This document shows positions 39,016 to 48,951 of a DNA stretch of 64,000 nucleotides, one piece after another. The stretch covers positions 558,001 through 622,000 of the forward strand of contig PQWQ01000020.1 in assembly GCA_002943765.1 (NCBI GenBank). Reading direction: 5' to 3'. The notes below the pieces were generated by a model. That model did no database searches. It had not been told where the DNA came from and saw only the letters and a program-made list of their open reading frames with translations. Position numbers and translations under genes: made by a program. Position 1 is the first letter of the stretch; every line of letters starts with the position of its first letter. The stretch is from Psoroptes ovis. Taxonomy: Eukaryota; Arthropoda; Arachnida; Sarcoptiformes; Psoroptidae.

Positions 39016-39086
39016 TTAGATTGTTTTGGCCGATTTTTATGAGCAAATCTATTGATTAAGCCGAATGAACTTTTCGGACAATCTAA
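39016..39086 (+). mobile_element. Miniature palindromic element, copy 5 (left arm deleted)
   Basis: The left end reads TTAGATTGTTTTGGCCG, lacking the CCGAAAAG part of the terminal repeat; the right arm is intact. About 8-10 bp shorter than other copies. Confidence 0.85.
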
Positions 39087-39444
39087 ATAATAAATAAATA
39101 ATAAATCACATTTTTTCTTTCAAATTTCAATTTGATCCTTATTTTTGGCGATACAAATGTGAAATCTGAACGATTATTATCATTTTCATTTTTTTATATC
39201 ATTCAGTGATGAATTGAATTGTCAAAAAATACATTCACCTTGTAAGTTCATGGCGTACGATTCAATTATCAGAAAAATGAATGAATAAATAAATGAATAA
39301 AGTAAATTTCAATGACATTTACACTGCACACACACTCACACACACATACATTGCTTGCTTGTGTATGTTTTTCAATGATATTTCAATTCATGCATAACAT
39401 TTTCAAAATAAATTGAATTGAAAATTGAATGATTCAAACAAATA

Positions 39445-39525
39445 GTAGGTTGTCCGGAAAGTTTTAGCCGATTTTCATGAGCCGACTCTATTGATTAAGC
39501 CGAATGAACTTTTCGGACTACCTAA
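39445..39525 (+). mobile_element. Miniature palindromic element, copy 6
   Basis: Flanked by TA; GTAGGTTGTCCGGAAAGTTT at the left, CTTTTCGGACTACCTAA at the right. Confidence 0.87.
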
Positions 39526-40062
39526 TAGTAGTATTGAAAGAGTTGCATATGAAAATGCATTGAAATAGCATTTGTATATAAATAAATAAATGAACAAATG
39601 AACAGATGTATATGAACACATTAATTTGTTTCAATTTCTGTCTATTTTTACAGTCCGATTTCAATTTATTGATTCAATGTTTTTATTTTTAAATTTTTCA
39701 TTTTCAAATCAACACTGATTATAGTCACCAATAGCCACCATTAGTGTATAATGATCACTAATTATTATTGATAGGAAATATTTCCGTACAAAATTTTTCG
39801 ATAATAAAAATAATTTGATTTATTGATTTGAATCGATATTTATTATTTCAATCATCCCTTTTATTACTCCTGTATATGAATGATAATCATTTGAAACCGT
39901 AAATTTGTTTAATAGATATTGGATCAGACATTGGATTGATTCAGACATGAATTAAATGAATTCCATCAGTAATAAATATATTTAGGTCTCTAAATTTAGA
40001 TCAAATCTGATTTGGATGTTTTTTTTTCACAATTAAATTTGTTTGTTTTTTATTTTATATGA

Positions 40063-40144
40063 TTAAGTTGTCCGAAAAGTTTTAGTCGATTTTCATGAGC
40101 CGACTCTATTCGATTAAGCCGAATAAACTTTTCGGACAATCTAA
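40063..40144 (+). mobile_element. Miniature palindromic element, copy 7
   Basis: TTAAGTTGTCCGAAAAGTTT at the left, TTTTCGGACAATCTAA at the right, followed by TA. Confidence 0.87.
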
Positions 40145-40600
40145 TATTTATTTCATTTTTTCTTATTTTTTTCTGATATTTTGACTCTAATCATCATCAT
40201 CATCATACACATATTAAAGGATGAAATTTATTTAATTTCATCTCCATTCCATTCCATTCGATTTTTTTCACTTAAAACTTTCTTTAAGATGATACATACT
40301 TACAGTATGTATAGCCTTTCTCATGAAATAATTTTCGTCAAACAAAAAATGAAAAAAAAAGAGTCCACCTTTAAGACATATGCATAATAGACATTCAATT
40401 CAGTCTATTTCAGATTTTCATTTCTTTGAAATTTCTTCTTACGTTTCGTTCGTTCGTTCGTTCATTCATAAATCGGACATTTTTAATCATGAATTTTTTT
40501 TTTTTTTTTTTTGAGAAAATGAAAAAATATTTGGGGCAACAACAACCAGCAAATATTAATAATAGTAATAATCAAAGTTTAAGCTCCAAACAAGATACCA

Positions 40601-40680
40601 TGGGATGTCCGAAAAGTTCATTCGGCTTAATCAATAAAGTTGCCGAATGAAAATCCGCCAGAACTTTTCGGACAATCTAA
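40601..40680 (-). mobile_element. Miniature palindromic element, copy 8
   Basis: Reverse-oriented copy with the left end altered (TGGGATGTCCGAAAAGTTC); the right end is TTTTCGGACAATCTAA followed by TA. Confidence 0.85.
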
Positions 40681-40944
40681 TAATATCAATATAATGAAGA
40701 GAAAATACATTAAAAAGTATATGCATTCAATTCGGTACCAAAAATAGTATGTATGAAAGATATATCTGCATATCCACACACAAGGTTTTCCAGGCACACA
40801 AAAAAGCCGAAATAGATTTTGAGAATATGGTGAAAGCCCAACAAGCAAAATTACCTGTCATCATTGATCATTCATTAAAACATAATTATCAATATGTAAT
40901 GATAGGAATCTTTTTGACTTTGATTTTTCGACATTTTATATATA

Positions 40945-41026
40945 TCAGGTTGTCCGCAATGTTTTGGCCGATTTTCATGTGCAAATCTATTCGATTAAGC
41001 CGAATGAACTTTTTCGGACAACCTAA
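40945..41026 (+). mobile_element. Miniature palindromic element, copy 9
   Basis: TA-flanked copy starting TCAGGTTGTCCGCAATGTTT and ending TTTTTCGGACAACCTAA. It is the closest copy to the large gene that starts about 370 bp on. Confidence 0.87.
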
Positions 41027-41265
41027 TATATAATTTCAAATCATTTTATATAAATTCAAAATTCAAGAAATATTTTGTCTAATTTTCTTCATTTGTTTTG
41101 ATTTATTTTATCGTAGATTTTCAAATAAGCAATTTGAATACGCCGATCAATTTTGGAGAAATGAAATGAATTCGATATTATTTTGAAGCAATAATATGAG
41201 ATATCAAGTCGATGATCGAATATATTCGATTTTCGAATTTTGAAATATTCAAAAATATTCGAAAT

Positions 41266-41385
41266 ATGATGACATATTCATGTGCAAATTTCAATGATAA
41301 TTATTTGACATCTTTATCTGCATCAAAGTCAACGGCGGCATCGACGAATGGAAATTGTCCAAGTCAATTATCATCCACCGATTAA
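41266..41385 (+). other. Upstream 39-codon open frame overlapping the large gene
   Basis: ATG at 41266 opens a frame (MMTYSCANFNDNYLTSLSAS...) that ends with TAA at 41385, in a different frame from the large protein, whose first ATG is at 41400. Its composition resembles the large protein's Ser/Thr/Asn-rich sequence. It could be an upstream ORF, or the true first coding exon joined by a small intron (a phase-compatible weak donor GTCAAC at about 41324 and acceptor AG ending at about 41428). Confidence 0.35.
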
Positions 41386-41399
41386 TCAAATTGATTATA

Positions 41400-44300
41400 A
41401 TGATAATTCAAATATTGCCACCTATTAGTATTGATAATAATAATAATAATAAACAACCATCAACAATAACAAAACACTCAACAAAAATGTCTCATTGCTC
41501 ATTACAAAAATTGAATGATAATAATTGTAACTGTGATGGCCAAAATAATAATGATGGTGATCATCATTCAGTTATATCGTATTCAACATCATCTTCATCA
41601 TCGTCATCGTCGTCGACGACGAATTCAACAACGACCCCAACAACAACAACAACGGCAACTATATCGACCTCATTGTCATCTTGTTCATCGAGTAAAAATG
41701 CATCTTCATCACCATTATCATCATCAACATCCTCATCAACCACATCGGGTATTGACGTAAATAGTGATATTAATTCAACACCACCAGCCACCGCAACACT
41801 CAATGATCATCAAAATGAAATGAAAAATGTGAAAACGCTGAAATCATTGTTGAAAAAGTCGATCGATCCAAAACAAGATTTCATTAAATCACATAATAAA
41901 CGTGTAAAATTTAGTGAAACAATGCAAGTGTTTTGTTATGAAATGCCCGATAATCAAATACCGCAAACAATAGCACTGAAGCAGGATAATGCTACCATAA
42001 TGGAATCATTTCAATCATCATCATTTATGTATGATCCACCGATTGAATATCAAGATTTATTAACATTTGAACCACCACCTGATTATAGAGATTTTATTGC
42101 CAATTCATTGAATGTGTTTCGTAATGAAGTTACATTCGATTTTATCGATGATGATGATGATGAAGATGATGACGGTGGTGATGGTGATCGTGATGATGAT
42201 AATATTTCAAATAAATCAAGTCAGCTACATCAACATCATTCGCTACATAATAATAGTCATTATAGCCATCATTATAATAATAATCATTCGAATTGTTATC
42301 AATATCCATATTCAAATGAACATCAACAACATCAGCAACATAATTCGAAATGGGAATCAATGATATTGAATAATAATCTTGATTGTCTTGAAGAAGAACA
42401 AATTATTGGTGTGTTAAAAGAAGATGATATTCTTCAAGCAATCGGTAGTCATGTAACATTGCCTGAATCAAATCATAGTAATCATAATCGTCAAATAATT
42501 CGAAATGAAAATGATGATTTATATGATAATCATAATAATATCATTATGAATGATGATACGAATATGAATAACATGAATATTCATAATATTCAGAGTAATT
42601 ATGATGAAAATCTAAGTTCAGCCGATTTTCCCGTTCATCATATACATAATTCTTATTATTTTAATCAATCAGGCCAAATTAATGATATGGATGATGATGA
42701 TGTTGATGTTAATGATGTCGATGATGATGTAGATAATAACCATCATGATGGTGTTTGTTGTATTGATTCTTCTAGTCCCAATGGATCTCTACAAGATCTT
42801 GCCAGTGATTCTAGTATTACCTCACAAGATACTATTATTTTGATACAACAAAATAATAATTCAAATCAAAATCTAAATAATCAAAATAATGTAAAAACAT
42901 TTCATATTGATTCAATGAATAATAATAACACTAATAATAATAATATAAATATAAATATTGATACGAATAATTCCAGTAATAATCAAAATAGACAGCCATC
43001 ACAATGCAATACCAATAATGCTGACAAAGAACAAGAAAATATTTATGAAAATTTACAACCAACGAAAGAATGTTCAACAAATACATCAATTACAAAGGTC
43101 AATTATAGTTCAAATGTTAACAGTATTGTAGTTGATGGTGGTAACGTTGGTGATTCTTCGACGACCAGTAAATTATCACCAGTAACAGCAACAGCAACCA
43201 GCACTAAATGTCCGTCACCAACCCCTGCTGCCACCCAGACAGCATTACAACCTCATCAATCTCAACATGAAACGCGAAATGATACAATGAAAAATGAAGT
43301 ATTGTATGAAAATACTGATGAATTATTATTGAAAAAATTGAATAATAATTCGAATGATAATAATTCATCAACATCGATCGTTTCGAATCAAATTAAATCA
43401 AATTTTGAACATCAACAACGGCTAAGTACATCATCCAGTGATGATGGTGGTGGGGGTGGTGGTGAATTTTCATCAGCTAATAATAACAATCCTAGTCGAA
43501 CATCTTCGAAATCGAATGAATATAACAGGCCACCACCGAATCTCGGTGAAAATATTTCATTTTATGGAAAAATCATCGAACAGCAGCAACAGAATCATTC
43601 GAATAGTAATAAATCTTTGAATGATTCTTCGAATAATTCTGCGCCAACTATCACCATAAATATGCCAATGATCGCTGCATCATCGATGACACCCGGTACA
43701 GCTGGTAAATTTATTGGTAAAACAAATAACATGACTGCTGCGGCCAGCCCTAATGTTAATGGTTCATCAATAATACAGCCACCACCACAACATCAGCAGC
43801 AGCATCATACTGTTATACCATCTGTTAATAATTTAATGTCGATTCCTTGTTATGCTGTTCTGGATACATCGAATCGAACATCATCATCGCCATCATCATC
43901 ATTGTCTTGTGCATCATCATCATCGACATCATCTTCAGCTCAAACGAATCCACAAACATTGCCATTATTGATATCGACATCGACATCAACAGCCGCAAAC
44001 ATTCAACAAATCAAGCCACAAATATCGCCCAATTCAAATTCACCAAATTCTTCAACATCATCATCATCGGCATCATCGTCTACATCGGCATCATCAACAG
44101 TTGCTAACCTGATGATGAATCATGAACAATTTTTGAGTGCAACAAAATCCACCAATAATAATCCATCAACGAATTCAACCGTTCAACAGATTCATATTAA
44201 AATTCCAGATAATAATATCAATGGTAAAAATGTCAATTTGTCTCCTCCCGATCCACAACAACAATCGAATATGGCTGCAAATCATTTGAAAATATCGGCC

Positions 44301-46358
44301 AATCATTTGGATCACAGTGGTTCGGTTAATGTATCTCCACGTATACCAACGAATGCTGGTCATATTTGTATTATTAATAATCAATCAGGAGCACCGGCAG
44401 CAGCAGCATTACGGCCTGGTCAAGTTATCTATCGATATCCATCATATGCAGTCATTCAGCATCCTGGAATGAATGGTCTGAGTAAAATACGCCCTGTTCA
44501 ATATATTGTTCAAACAGCACCGAATACTGCAAATAACAATAACCCTGCAAATAATCAAGCATCTATTATTTATAATTCAAAATTATTGGTTGGTAATCAA
44601 TTAGGACAATGTACTATTTCATCAGTTCAACAACCATCACCTGCATCGAATGTTTCTGGCTCTTCACCATCAAGTTCCTCAACCGCATCATCATCATCAT
44701 CCTCAGCATCATCGAAAGCAAACAATACCGGTGGCCAAACAATAAATGTCGTACCAAAGCAAACAGCAGCAGCAGCTATCATACAACAAGCTCAAATAGT
44801 TGTGCCCAACACATCGGTGGATGCTAATCAACAATCGAACGCAATACCAGTTCGTCATATAATTGTTCCGCAAGGTACAACATTACTCGGGCCAAGAATA
44901 ATGCAATTACATCATCCACAACATAAACAACATCCTGCACCGCCATCGTATTGTTATGTACAACAAAAACATCCAACAGTGATGGCATATACGGCTGCCG
45001 CACCTAACTTGCAACCAATTCGCCCACAACATTATCCAATCAATAATGGTGATGGTAATAATATTCAGCTGAATCATCACAGTACACATTTTCCTGACCC
45101 TAGTGAAATTCGTCGTCGTGATGGCCTTTATGCTTATCCACAAGTATTAATGCGTAAAGATGGTCTTAGTGATAATAATAATAATAATAAAAACACTGAA
45201 AATTCTGAACAATCAGCTGAAGAAAAAGATGAATTAGAAGCATTCGTTCAACAAGAACATCAAAGAACTGAACGAATAAAGAAACGTTATTCATTCACCG
45301 AAGATGATGATCCAACATTTGGCTTCGCCCGACGACCATCTGTTCGTGGTATACGATCGAAAATTGGTCATCAAACAAACAATGAACAAGCTATCATTCA
45401 CCAGCAGCAGCAACAACAATCAACAATGAAAACTTCTTCGGCAAACACTGCTATTGTTCGCCAGCAAATGGCAACAACTGGTACACATCAACAACAGCCC
45501 CATCCACATCCACATCCAATATTTATTGAAAAACAGCTATGTACCGCAGGAACATTGCCAAAAAATCTTCAACAACATCATCAGCAGCAGCAACAGCAAC
45601 AATTTATACAAATAAATCATGTGATCAATAACAATAACAACAGTAATCAATCACAATATCCACATATGATTTCGATTGTTAAGAAAATTGATGATCTACA
45701 TGTTACCCCTATGGCTAATAACCAGAATAATGCCAAGAATATTCTTGCAGCCCCGGGTCAACAACAACAACATATACAACAAATGAAATCACAAACCCTA
45801 CCACGGCGGCAATTAGTATCATCAATGGTGCCGCAAGCATCGAAAATGCCCAACGGTGGTACCACGCCACAACATGAAATTGTTAGAATTATTGATGCAA
45901 ATATGTTGAATGGTCCTAACCCTGCTACTGGTGCCGGTGCAGCAGCATCAATTTCTCGTGATCAGCTGAAACTACAAGCACAGAAAACAATGGAACCAAG
46001 TCAACAGCAACAACAACAACAGCCCAAATTGATTCCTACACATTTAGTGAACGCCAATCATCCGCAGCTGCAACGTGTTCAACGTGTGCCGCAACAGCCG
46101 CAAGCTACAACCACAACCTTTTCACCGAATCATCCTAATTCGAATAACAATGAACCTACGGCCACAACAATTTTGATGCAGCAAACATCAAAATCAGCTA
46201 AACAACAACATCAATTACAGCAACCGAATGATAAAATCAATAACCTAGTCAATAATAATAATAATAATTCAACAAACGCAGCAGCAGCAGCAGCCTCAAT
46301 GATTGAAAATAATAATAAATCATCAAATGATTCAGTTTTTTATTCGATGAATGTTTGA
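41400..46358 (+). CDS. Large low-complexity protein with PP1-docking motif, unrecognised
   Basis: A single exon of about 1,652 residues from the first in-frame ATG at 41400; the ATG at 41487 (MSHCSLQKLN) is an alternative start. Most of it is poly-Asn, Ser, Gln, His and Thr, so it is probably largely disordered. Three islands look constrained. Near residues 155-215, KTLKSLLKKSIDPKQDF is followed by NKRVKFSETMQVFCYE, whose KRVKF fits the RVxF PP1-docking consensus, then YDPPIEYQDLLTFEPPPDYR. Near 1275-1325 there is DELEAFVQQEHQRTERIKKR, YSFTEDDDPTFGFA and RRPSVRGIRSK, where RRPSV is a PKA-type site. Scattered tyrosine motifs (IYENL, VLYENTDE) resemble SH2-binding sites. I cannot name the family. 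A role as a phosphatase-targeting scaffold is an inference. Confidence 0.85.
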   Translation: MIIQILPPISIDNNNNNKQPSTITKHSTKMSHCSLQKLNDNNCNCDGQNNNDGDHHSVISYSTSSSSSSSSSTTNSTTTPTTTTTATISTSLSSCSSSKNASSSPLSSSTSSSTTSGIDVNSDINSTPPATATLNDHQNEMKNVKTLKSLLKKSIDPKQDFIKSHNKRVKFSETMQVFCYEMPDNQIPQTIALKQDNATIMESFQSSSFMYDPPIEYQDLLTFEPPPDYRDFIANSLNVFRNEVTFDFIDDDDDEDDDGGDGDRDDDNISNKSSQLHQHHSLHNNSHYSHHYNNNHSNCYQYPYSNEHQQHQQHNSKWESMILNNNLDCLEEEQIIGVLKEDDILQAIGSHVTLPESNHSNHNRQIIRNENDDLYDNHNNIIMNDDTNMNNMNIHNIQSNYDENLSSADFPVHHIHNSYYFNQSGQINDMDDDDVDVNDVDDDVDNNHHDGVCCIDSSSPNGSLQDLASDSSITSQDTIILIQQNNNSNQNLNNQNNVKTFHIDSMNNNNTNNNNININIDTNNSSNNQNRQPSQCNTNNADKEQENIYENLQPTKECSTNTSITKVNYSSNVNSIVVDGGNVGDSSTTSKLSPVTATATSTKCPSPTPAATQTALQPHQSQHETRNDTMKNEVLYENTDELLLKKLNNNSNDNNSSTSIVSNQIKSNFEHQQRLSTSSSDDGGGGGGEFSSANNNNPSRTSSKSNEYNRPPPNLGENISFYGKIIEQQQQNHSNSNKSLNDSSNNSAPTITINMPMIAASSMTPGTAGKFIGKTNNMTAAASPNVNGSSIIQPPPQHQQQHHTVIPSVNNLMSIPCYAVLDTSNRTSSSPSSSLSCASSSSTSSSAQTNPQTLPLLISTSTSTAANIQQIKPQISPNSNSPNSSTSSSSASSSTSASSTVANLMMNHEQFLSATKSTNNNPSTNSTVQQIHIKIPDNNINGKNVNLSPPDPQQQSNMAANHLKISANHLDHSGSVNVSPRIPTNAGHICIINNQSGAPAAAALRPGQVIYRYPSYAVIQHPGMNGLSKIRPVQYIVQTAPNTANNNNPANNQASIIYNSKLLVGNQLGQCTISSVQQPSPASNVSGSSPSSSSTASSSSSSASSKANNTGGQTINVVPKQTAAAAIIQQAQIVVPNTSVDANQQSNAIPVRHIIVPQGTTLLGPRIMQLHHPQHKQHPAPPSYCYVQQKHPTVMAYTAAAPNLQPIRPQHYPINNGDGNNIQLNHHSTHFPDPSEIRRRDGLYAYPQVLMRKDGLSDNNNNNKNTENSEQSAEEKDELEAFVQQEHQRTERIKKRYSFTEDDDPTFGFARRPSVRGIRSKIGHQTNNEQAIIHQQQQQQSTMKTSSANTAIVRQQMATTGTHQQQPHPHPHPIFIEKQLCTAGTLPKNLQQHHQQQQQQQFIQINHVINNNNNSNQSQYPHMISIVKKIDDLHVTPMANNQNNAKNILAAPGQQQQHIQQMKSQTLPRRQLVSSMVPQASKMPNGGTTPQHEIVRIIDANMLNGPNPATGAGAAASISRDQLKLQAQKTMEPSQQQQQQQPKLIPTHLVNANHPQLQRVQRVPQQPQATTTTFSPNHPNSNNNEPTATTILMQQTSKSAKQQHQLQQPNDKINNLVNNNNNNSTNAAAAAASMIENNNKSSNDSVFYSMNV

Positions 46359-46448
46359 TTTATATTTTTTCACTGTCGAACCACACTGTAAAGGTGCTTT
46401 TATGTGTAATGCCTTGATCACCGAAAGTGCAAGGTGTTAAATATTATA

Positions 46449-46529
46449 GTAGGTTGTCCGGAAAGTTTTGGCCGATTTTCACTGGGCAACTTTATTGAAT
46501 AAGCCGAATGAACTTTTCGGACAACCTAA
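46449..46529 (+). mobile_element. Miniature palindromic element, copy 10
   Basis: About 90 bp after the stop of the large gene, so probably in its 3'UTR. Starts GTAGGTTGTCCGGAAAGTTT after TA and ends TTTTCGGACAACCTAA. Confidence 0.88.
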
Positions 46530-46965
46530 TATTTTTTCAAGTTATTGGTAATATTTATTGCTACCTACGTGAAAAATCAAATTCAATCATGGGTCTATTT
46601 GACATCGGATTTGTCCAAGTTCCATTTCTGTGGTTTGTAAAATTTGATTTTTTTAAAATGATGATGATGAATGTAAATTTAAAGGCAATTACACACCTAT
46701 ATATAACTTGAATGTGATTAAACAATCAATGAATTTTGAATTGGCCAAAATTTAAGAAAAATTTAATTTTAATTTCAAATACTTATCGCCATTGCTACAC
46801 ACCCACCTTCAAAAATTCATCCCTACCGATTTAATACAAAAAATCACTTAATTTTCTCAAATCTAAGTCTTTTCAAATATTTTCACATATTTTTTTCGAA
46901 AAACAATTACTAGATTATAACAACACACATTACATTGGACAACAAAAATAAACGATTTCAAATTA

Positions 46966-47045
46966 TTAGATTGTCCGGAAAGTTTTGGCCGATTTCCATT
47001 AGCAATTCTATTGATTAATCGAAATGAACTTTTCGGACAACCTAA
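46966..47045 (+). mobile_element. Miniature palindromic element, copy 11
   Basis: TA-flanked on both sides; TTAGATTGTCCGGAAAGTTT at the left, TTTTCGGACAACCTAA at the right. Confidence 0.9.
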
Positions 47046-48090
47046 TATAAAAATTCAAATACACATTCTATCTTTGATATTTTTGATTTTTTTCACATCT
47101 ATATATTTATACATTTTACTGTATATTTGGTTACAAACAAACAATTTTTTGACAGCTAATTAAATGACAACAAATAAACACAAAAAGTAAATGATTTCAA
47201 ATATCTTAATTTTGTAATTTTTTTTTCTCATATTTATTGCTATAAAGTGATATAAATAATAATCATTTAAATAAGAGACATAATGGAAAAGAAAAATCTT
47301 GGCCCGATACCTTGTTTGAAGCTTTGTGTTTTGTAAAATATACGGCTTATAACGACAGTTTCGGGACTATTGACAAGACAACAGTTTAGGGCAGTTCAAT
47401 TCTTTGAATCAAATTTTTTTTTTCGGACCCAGAATAAATCGATTAAGTATAAATTCTTCAAGCAATTCATCACATTGAATCAATACATCTTACATTGAAC
47501 ATCTTTGAAAATTTTCTAAAATGTACACGTGTAATTCAACGTTGATTTCACACGTGTAAAACACACACATCGACACAAAAATACACGTCTATTTAATATG
47601 AAAAAATTGTTGCATTTCATTGTTTTTTTTTTTGTTTGTTTGTTTGTTTCATTCATTCATTCAAATTTCGTTTCTAATGTTATAACTTTGTTTAATTATT
47701 GCTATTATTGATTATTATTGACGATATAATTGTTATTATTTTCAATGTTTTTTTTTAATAATTAATATAATTCAATGTACAAACAATCAAAAGGACGAAT
47801 GACACATTGAAAAATTCAATAAATACAAACAACACTAAACCATTGGATTTTGAAGGGAGAAAAATATGGAAAAAATGTCACAAATCACATTTTTTAAATT
47901 TTAAACAAATAAATAAATAATTGGAAAGATGATGATTATTTATAATTAAAAATAGTAATTAAAAAAAAATTTTCGAATTCAAATAAAATCAATTTAATTA
48001 TGATTCATTTATTCATTCATTTATTATTATGAATTGTATTGATTATGATTCATTTCTCATTATGAATTGTTTCTATTGTTTCAATAATAT

Positions 48091-48170
48091 TCTGGTTGTC
48101 CGAAAAGTTTTTGCCGATTTTTTAATGTTTTTCAATGAGTAAATTGGTAAAAACTTTCAGGACAACCAAA
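48091..48170 (+). mobile_element. Miniature palindromic element, copy 12 (diverged)
   Basis: Ends are recognisable (TCTGGTTGTCCGAAAAGTTT and ACTTTCAGGACAACCAAA), but the core is replaced or heavily mutated after GCCGATTTTTT. Confidence 0.75.
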
Positions 48171-48951
48171 TGTAAATAAAATAAGCCATCATATAGTCAT
48201 CATACAGTGGCTTCCGTAATTTTTTTTCCACACAATGAATTCTTTTCTGGTTACCATAGCTTCCACAGGAATAATGTGATTGATTCATGAATATTTGCAG
48301 GTCTTATATATACATATATACAGGTTAATGGTAAACAATAAAATTTTGGTGGTTTTCGTGCACCAAACAAATAAAATAAAACCAGAATAGAAAGGTAAAG
48401 GTGTGTACGTATATTTATTCGTTTATTTATTTAAATGTTTAATTAAATTTTTATTTGTGTTGATTACAATTGTAAATGAACGACGATGAATGATTTACAT
48501 TATTATAATCATGATGTTCAATCCATCATATTCAAGCATCGTTATTATTCACACACAGTGTTTTATGGCCAAATGAATGAATGGATGATGATGGATGCTA
48601 CGCAAAGCTTGGATGCATGATGACAATCATAATCATCAGAAAATAAATAATTCAAATTCATCCAAAACTGGTTACGTAGATTCACCCGAATATAGCATCA
48701 CCCGAAATTATTATGTTAATCACCTGTCGCATGTTTTAACAAATGAATTAAAATTTTCACAAAAAAATTGCATTCACCACCAATAACAACGACGAATACA
48801 TCATCACCAAAATTTCATTTAGTTTGTACGTATCTTTTTTTTTCGAATGATTTGCAATAATTTCCAATTAAATCGCGTTTCAAATCATTTATTTCAATGT
48901 GAATTATTCTTGGTGAAATTCAAAATGGACTATTTCCCAGTCATCTTTGGA

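Larger units (their letters stand above)
33590..41265. other. Repeat-rich intergenic region, 7.7 kb
   Basis: After the MAN1 3'UTR this stretch has no supportable exon. It contains a decayed satellite monomer (33800-33850), a poly-T tract at about 34619-34640, many microsatellites, and seven miniature palindromic elements packed between 37.73 and 41.03 kb. It may include distal 5'UTR exons or regulatory DNA of the large gene at 41.4 kb; this cannot be decided from sequence. Confidence 0.6.
46359..48951. other. Intergenic region, 2.6 kb
   Basis: Contains the 3'UTR of the large gene, three miniature palindromic elements and simple repeats, then the upstream region of the membrane-protein gene. 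No coding exon is supported, though the frame of the next gene is open back to an ATG at 48847. Confidence 0.6.

Noticed and set aside
40426..41033. Open frames spanning miniature elements 8 and 9
   Set aside because: Their ends are translations of the element; similar pseudo-frames arise at other copies (16282, 57363, 60872).
41515..44384. Several open frames on both strands overlapping the large protein
   Set aside because: They are shadows of trinucleotide-repeat codons, giving Ile/Arg/Val/Asp-rich nonsense.
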